From: Fallopia convolvulus | Taxonomy: Eukaryota > Streptophyta > Magnoliopsida > Caryophyllales > Polygonaceae | NCBI GenBank assembly: GCA_964016875.1 | Contig: OZ024719.1 | Location: 29,238,679 to 29,302,678, forward strand | DNA length: 64,000 nt | Direction of reading: 5' to 3' | Part shown: positions 58,301 to 64,000 of the stretch, in pieces | How the letters are laid out: every line of letters begins with the position of its first letter | How positions within the stretch are numbered: the first letter of the stretch is position 1 | The notes under the pieces: model-generated | Told to the model about the DNA's origin: nothing | What the model saw: the letters and a program-made list of their open reading frames with translations, nothing else | Databases searched by the model: none | Program-made: the position numbers and the translations under genes

Positions 58301-60030
58301 CCTCTATGTAGCTTAGATTCTCTGCAAGTTGTACTTCTGAATCTTTTAAAACATGTATTTGTGGCCATTATTTTTTTTACTTTTTCCCTTTTATTTGTCA
58401 TCATGTATCTATATCTGTATATGGGAATGAACCTCTTGCAAGCAAATTTTATTTTTGTCATTTGAAAGATCACTTGTCTTATTATATCTATACTTGCAGC
58501 CCATGTGTAATACTTTACGTGTGGAGATCAATTTGCCTGATACATGTACTAGGAAATTGGAAATTTGCCAATAAATATGTGTAGCCTCTCCGTTCAGCTC
58601 TCAACACTAATTCTCTCTGGCCATAATTTTTTTGTGAGAAAGTCAGGTCCACTTCAAAATTCATTTATCAAGCGGTTGCTCTTGTGTCATATTATTTGAC
58701 ACTTTATTTTTGGTTTAAAGCTTCTACACCTATATTGCATCAAAGTTTCTGACTTCTTAGCAGTTGAATTGAATTTTTCATGGCATATTTTGTATTTGTT
58801 GTTCTTCCTTTTATTTTAGCATTGCCTGATGTCTATTTAATTTGATTCTAAATATGTTGGTCATATATAGGTGTCATCTTTGTACTTTAACTCCAAGGTA
58901 TGTGAAATGTTTAATATCCCATAACATACATGTTGCAATATTATTATAAATATGTTCTAACATATTTTTAATCTGTATTTATGTATTCACAAAACTTTAA
59001 ATGTTCATTTATATTTTGTTGTTTAATTAAAACATAAACATATTAACATTTGTTGCTTTTGTCTTTGTTAGGCTTTTTGCAATTCCTTAGTTTGTTTTTT
59101 TATTTATCAATATATTATTAATTATTTGTATTTGATTTGTTCTTTGTTTAAAGGTTGTGATACATAAAAAAAAATAGTGACGGTCATATACTAATGAAGG
59201 AGGGTATGGAACACTGGAAAAGCTACTTGAGGTCATCACTTGAGCTCAACTTAGCATCCACAAAAAGCCGATGTGTTCTTAATTATCAAGTAATCTTTAA
59301 CGGCTTAGCACAATTTACGTAAACATGTATTAATTCTTACTTCATGTCTTGTTTTACAAGTGGGTTTACTCAATGTGGATGGATACTAAAATTACTCACT
59401 CAATGATTGCTACTTTATATGTCATAATATTTTGCAAAGTTTGTAGCCCTTTTTACCAATCATCAATGATTGCCTTTATTAGGGTGGTTTTTTTGTTTTG
59501 TTTTTGTAAGTGCATATTAAACATTTGTTGTAATAAAGTTTGTAGCCCCTTTTTGGTTTGGATTTTTGTTGGTTTGGTGTATGCATATTATTAGTAATAT
59601 ATATATAATTTGATTTGTATCCCCTTTTTCGGTTTGGAGTGTGTATATTTTTTTGGTTATGAGTATATGATATAATTCACTTGTATGCATTAGGAATTTA
59701 ATATGATAATTTTTTTGTATCCAATATTGTTTATATGTATGTTATATTAATTATTTTATAACTAAAAATTATTTTCCGTGCCCATTTTTCAATTTAGTAT
59801 CAATTTTTTCCTTCGTATTAGTTCAACTAATTTTTTTCCGTGCAATTTTGGTAATGGTGTATAAAATACTTGTGGTCATTTTTTTTCATGAGAATCTTTT
59901 ACTCGGTCTGCTATTTTAATCAAGCAAGTAATATCACTTTCAACAACTTGTAAGTATGTAAATTTAGATCAGTAATAAGTCATTCAAAGAAAATAACTTC
60001 GACAAAATATACACTACGTATCTATTGATC
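58301..60030. other. AT-rich DNA without a recognised gene
   Basis: A repeated block TTTGTAGCCC(C)TTTTT...GGTTTGG occurs near 59,438, 59,537 and 59,618. Nothing coding could be supported. Confidence 0.35.
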
Positions 60031-60750
60031 CTCATACTGAAGAAGATCACACAATTTTGAAATTGCTCCCATGGAAGGAGCAGGGCAATCCGAAGGAAGC
60101 TTATTACATATATCGAGAATTGTTGAAAGGGAAGTTCTCTGAAAGCAAATGGAATGACAACTGCTTTGACACATTCTCTAAATGTGAGGTAAACATCCCT
60201 TTGCTTAATCTAATTAAAAGTGTTCCTAGATTTGCTAAATAGCTGAAAAAGCTATGCACAATTAAGAAGAAACAAAAATTAAAAGGTAAACAGAAGTTTC
60301 ATGTCAATGAACATGTTATGTTGTATTTCAAAGGCGTGTGCCTAAGAAGTGTAGTGACCCAGGATTGCTTAGCATTCCTTGCATAATAGGAGACACTAAA
60401 ATTAATAAGGTTATGCTTGATTTGGGTGCTTCTATTAATGTCATGCCTTACTCTGTTTACACTTCACTAGGCTTAGAACCTTTGCATGAAACTGACATTT
60501 TGTGCAATCAGTTGATAGGTCCACTGTCTACCCAAAAGGGATTGTTGAGGATGTGCTTGTAATGGTTGATAACTTGATTTTCCTTGTTGATTTCTTTGTG
60601 CTTGACATGGATCATGATGTGCATGCTATACCTATTCTGTTAGGTAGACCTTTCATAAAAACTGCTAAAACAAAAATTAATATAAATAAAGGTGTCCTAA
60701 CCATAAGTGAAACCCATGCGTTGGACAACTTCTTCCACGACATAGGCTAG
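60030..60750 (+). pseudogene. Ty3/gypsy protease relic
   Basis: Plus-strand fragments with frameshifts: LNLIKSVPRFAK (about 60,205-60,240), then MLDLGASINVMPYSVY (about 60,413-60,460) with the protease active site DLGAS, and IPILLGRPFIKTAKT near 60,630-60,670. A 1-nt shift near 60,505 separates the halves. No gag or RT is present. It differs in sequence from the protease of A, B and C. Confidence 0.75.
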
Positions 60751-62060
60751 AATGCGGTCTCATCCCTTAAGACACAGTCGCATCTTCCCGAGTACAACAT
60801 TCTCTCCACATTGCATAGGCTTGTCTTACATAACTCGGACACGTCCTCATGCTTCGACCGTGTACTTCCGCGTTTTGCCTAGATTATCCGGTTCTGATCT
60901 AAATCCTTCAATTTTTTCTTACACTTCCTTTGATCAATTCCTTATAGCTCAAGCTCTCCAATTTCATCGGCTTCCAATCCATCCACACTCGTTCATCAAC
61001 AAATCTACAAGATCATCCAAAATTAGTATAGATTCCGAATATTCCAACCAAACTATATAACTAGAAAACTAGAAAAACTAACTAAAGCCTTAGAAAATAA
61101 ATCTACACATGCCTTAAAAACACTACCTAAATGCAAGCTGTTAGATTCCCTCATGCGTAAACCTTGCTTGTCCTCAAGAAAGAAACAGATTCAACCCCCC
61201 AGAAACAAGCAATTCATGCACCCACTTTCGCAAATGCTTAAGCAAGAATAACAAGAGACATGATTCAACAATTGACATCATAGCATGTATTTAGGTATCT
61301 AAATAGCTCAAGCAAACACATTCATTCTAAACCTCACTTGGATTTTGTGTATTCACTCTCACTCATGTGTTTAAAGGTATACATGTGTATCGCTCAAACT
61401 CAAAATTTAAAGCCTAGCTATCATAGGCTTGCATCAATGTTCTAATTCTCCAACGACTATGCATACAGCAAAAATGTGTCTTTTGAGGGTTGTAATGGGG
61501 CCAAGGTAATAAGAATTAGGTAGAAAATTATTTGGTTTTGTGGTGCTAAATCCGGGAATCAAGACTCAACTCAATTCTAACCCGATACCAAGCTATATTT
61601 CTTTCCTTCCCCAACTCTTACTCTCTTAACTCCACTTTCTTTTCATTTTTTCTTTTTTTTCCTTTCAACTCTCTTTATATTTTTTTTCTTTTTCAATTAA
61701 TTGAAGACTTCAACTTTAAAGCTCATCAATATTCTTGTCACTCTCTTTTTCAAATTCAACTACTCATCCACCAACTGCTCTTTCAATTCTCCCATACTTG
61801 GCTCACAACCACAAAACAAATCAAGTAAAAATCTAATTCCCAAATGGATCAAGCTTATATAATGCGGATTTATTTTATGGAGCTTCTAAAAATAAGGCTA
61901 AAGAGGCTTAGAAAGGGGCTTTTAAAAAAAAACATAGATATGGGTGGATAAAGAATAGTAGGCTAATAAAAACAATGTCTCAATTATTTTAATGTAATAT
62001 ACAAACATCATGAAAGGTTTATAAATATAATAAAGACTAATATAAAAAAACTAGATATAT
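60751..62060 (-). mobile_element. Athila-type 3' relic (element E)
   Basis: In minus sense CTTGAGGACAAGCAAG (61,163-61,178) lies in the same polypurine context as in A, B and C. Right of it are diverged counterparts of their 3' noncoding blocks, such as GTGGTGCTAAATCCGGGAATCAAG (reading across about 61,539-61,562) and a T-rich run near 61,640. Sequence left of about 61,150 should be LTR, but its ends were not located. Confidence 0.6.
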
Positions 62061-62640
62061 TACAAAAATAATATAAATTATTATAGTATTTATTAAAAAA
62101 ATATTTATCTATTCAAAAAATACCATGTGGGGTAATTTTTTAAAAGAAATGATTTTCATTAAATAACAAAACAAAGAAAATTCCTCATTTAGCGTTGATA
62201 TCTAAGGGCATGTCCATCGGGTATGAATTTCACAAATTACGGGGACTCATTGAAAAACAATAATAAAAAATTAAAGTGACACTTGGATCCATGCAAATAA
62301 GATCGAATTTCGATCTCGCAAAATGGGGATCATGGGATCTCTCCTTCAATCTAAACGTGACACATGGCATATAATTAATGGACAGGATTTATTCTTGGTC
62401 ATTGATTATACATAAATTAATAATCCGTTTTTAATTAGTTTAATTATTAAAATAAAATAAAATATTTATACCAAAATTCATAAAAAAAATTGTCTATCCA
62501 TAGAGACTAATTTTGTATATATTTGACACATTTTAAAATTAATTTGTATTTTGGAGTTGTTTTAGGATAAGAGTATATATATACACGTATATATATGTGG
62601 AATGAAAGATTATAGATACGCCATTTCCGAATAGCGCACC
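62061..62640. other. AT-rich DNA without a recognised gene
   Basis: Nothing coding seen; a TATATATAC-rich stretch lies at about 62,575-62,596. Confidence 0.35.
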
Positions 62641-62650
62641 CTTCTTTTTT

Positions 62651-62780
62651 CATAATAGCGCACCCTCCAGCCGTTACGGCCGGATACACTTCAGCCGTAA
62701 CGGTCGGACGTGCTCCAGCCGTAACGGCTGGGCATAGTTTGGCCGTTACGGCTGGAGGGTATTTGGCCAGAACGGCCGGA
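62651..62780. repeat. Cluster of five CAGCCGTTACGGCTG-type palindromes
   Basis: CATAATAGCGCACCCTCC (62,651-62,668) leads into five palindromic words (variants of GCCGTTACGGC) spaced about 22-28 bp. The same lead and three words recur at 63,627-63,707. Confidence 0.8.
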
Positions 62781-63120
62781 GCTAATAGTTTAGGGTTTTA
62801 AGTTATTTTATTTATATATGTATTTTAAGTTTTACATATTGTTGTATGTCTCTATATGATTCCATTTTGGATCCTTGGGTGGATTGTTAAAGCCCTAACA
62901 AATGTATCATGTTCAACTTACCATTTTTGTTGCGCTATTAGATGACCAAACTCAAGTTTAAAAACAACAAACAACTTCATTACTTCCAAACCATGAACTT
63001 ACAAACAACACTTGCTTCTACATGAAAAAACATCGAAATATAACTTACTGAATCACGAAATGAGAAACAACACTTGCTTCTAAAGCCGAAACATGAAAAA
63101 ACAACAAACAACATTTAATC

Positions 63121-63429
63121 CTAAGGCGTAATATTATCAACTGCACGAATCTCAGCACCTTCGAATAGGCGAAGCTGTGCGGCCGTTTCTTTGGCTAACA
63201 TACGATCTGTTATATCGTTGTCGTTCAGGAAAAAGCGGCAATATCCTGGTGGTACTCCCACGCCAGATTGGCTCCAAGATATGACCAAGTTTCGTAGGGT
63301 GCCCTCGGGTACCATGGTCCATTCCGATCTGCTCTCCTTAACACCTTGCACGAGAACGATGGAGATGTTGATGAAGCGTGGAGTAATGGCGTAGGTTCGC
63401 GAGGAACATGCTGCTTTCTTAGAAGCCAT
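63121..63429 (-). CDS. Small SUMO/ubiquitin-like reading frame, 102 aa
   Basis: ATG at 63,429 (MASKKAACSSRT) to TAG at 63,121. After a short basic N-terminus the pattern of hydrophobic positions fits a SUMO-type fold: strand ISIVLVQGV, polar strand, helix LRNLVISWSQ, then RFFLNDNDITDRMLAKETAAQL and a closing EGAEIRAVDNI, which parallels SUMO's FLFDG...EGDEIDAM. It lacks the C-terminal Gly-Gly needed for conjugation (it ends NITP). An in-frame extension to 63,540 exists but looks less likely. It lies between two clusters of palindromic words, so it may belong to a transposon or be a captured gene. Fold assignment is by eye. Confidence 0.45.
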   Translation of the reverse strand: MASKKAACSSRTYAITPRFINISIVLVQGVKESRSEWTMVPEGTLRNLVISWSQSGVGVPPGYCRFFLNDNDITDRMLAKETAAQLRLFEGAEIRAVDNITP

Positions 63430-63626
63430 GGATGGAGATGAAATTCTGGTTTGGGTTTGAGGTTGGATGGATGGAAGTCTTCTTTTATGGTTGAAAATTG
63501 GTCTACCCTCAATGTGATGTACATGCATGAGTCTTGTCACAAGAAAAAACTCATAATAGTGTCATCAGAACATTAAATGGTATACTGTTATCAGAACATT
63601 AAATGGGACAGAAAAGCAACTTTGTT

Positions 63627-63707
63627 CATAATAGCGCACCCTCCAACCGTTACGGCCCGAGGGACCCCAGCCGGAACGGCCAGAGGGCTCCCAGCCGTAA
63701 CGGAAAT
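63627..63707. repeat. Second cluster of CCGTTACGG palindromes
   Basis: The same 18-bp lead as at 62,651, followed by three words (CAACCGTTACGGCCC, CAGCCGGAACGGCC, CAGCCGTAACGG). Tandem AAATACAACCCAAGTCTAAA blocks follow at 63,705 and 63,774. Confidence 0.75.
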
Positions 63708-63860
63708 ACAACCCAAGTCTAAAAATACGACATAAACATTGTAAGTCAGAACATATCTAAACGTCAAGTACGAAAATACAACCCAAGTCTAAAAATATCC
63801 AAACGTCAAATACGAAAATACCACATAAGTCATAGGAGAATTCTCAAAACAACATAAAAA

Positions 63861-64000
63861 TCAAATGACGGTATCATCATCATCGTCGTCGTGGCGTCCA
63901 TAACCACTCCCCTGACCGGCCTCTGGTGGGGGCCACTGTCCTCCTAGATCAATCATAGATCTCCTAATGGCCTCACGCAGATCTCGATCGGGAGTCATAG
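63861..64000 (-). CDS. C-terminus of an unidentified protein with a UIM-like motif
   Basis: The minus frame is open from the window edge and contains MTPDRDLREAIRRSMIDLGG; stop TGA at 63,861-63,863. LREAIRRSM fits the ubiquitin-interacting-motif core (hydrophobic-x-x-Ala-x-x-x-Ser). A run of six Asp near the end (HDDDDDD) follows a Gly/Pro-rich linker. The rest lies right of the window. It could be the tail of a transposase or a host protein. Confidence 0.4.
   Translation of the reverse strand, partial: MTPDRDLREAIRRSMIDLGGQWPPPEAGQGSGYGRHDDDDDDTVI

Noticed and set aside
62651..63707. CRISPR-like array because of regularly spaced palindromic repeats
   Set aside because: Spacing is irregular, repeats are only 12-16 bp with much variation, no cas genes, and the context is a plant genome.

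Overview
The window is plant nuclear DNA, most likely from a eudicot. It contains one intron-bearing cytokinin oxidase/dehydrogenase gene (36.07-38.07 kb) inside a dense field of plant transposable elements: Athila-type, Tat-type and chromovirus LTR retrotransposons, an L1-type LINE with an RNase H tail, Mutator-like (MULE) and hAT-like DNA elements, and SINE-like copies. There is no bacterial-style gene organisation, no rRNA or tRNA gene and no CRISPR array. The species cannot be told from the sequence alone.

Layout. 1-7,422: 3' part of Athila-type element A (gag, protease, RNase H, integrase; reverse transcriptase deleted; 3' LTR), inserted into a Tat-type gag relic (7,423-8,660, minus). 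9.1-14.4 kb: two SINE-like copies and a decayed MULE transposase with an OTU-like tail (minus), with clusters of a GCTTCATGAAGC-type palindrome. 15.0-17.55 kb: a hAT-like MITE, diverged tandem repeats and a MULE-type MITE with about 105-bp inverted repeats. 17.56-32.5 kb: one LINE (minus) split by complete element B (18,923-29,588; LTRs 1,391 bp each; target duplication AGTCC). 32.5-38.8 kb: a gene island with a 245-bp tandem duplication and the CKX gene. 38,823-55,453: three-level nest on the minus strand, with LTR element D containing Athila-type element C (41,002-53,538; target duplication AACCT), whose 3' LTR holds a hAT-like element (41,974-43,827; target duplication TAAAAAAG). 56.2-62 kb: a chromovirus LTR and pol end, a protease relic and an Athila-type 3' relic. 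62.6-64 kb: a small SUMO-like reading frame between clusters of a CCGTTACGG palindrome, then the C-terminus of another protein with a UIM-like motif.

Main biology. Elements B and C lack reverse transcriptase and integrase. They carry gag-protease plus a second gene resembling Athila ORF-1, which in both appears to have its own TATA box, 5' leader and 5'-UTR intron with matching splice sites. A and B are almost the same element at both ends but carry different central cassettes, with one switch point at the protease active-site codons. The two families also carry different 10-bp palindromic words (TCGGGCCCGA in A/B, TCGTTAACGA in C) at corresponding places in LTRs, linkers and promoter regions. 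These patterns are the strongest candidates for something undescribed. All retroelement reading frames seen here carry stops, deletions or frameshifts; the CKX gene appears intact.
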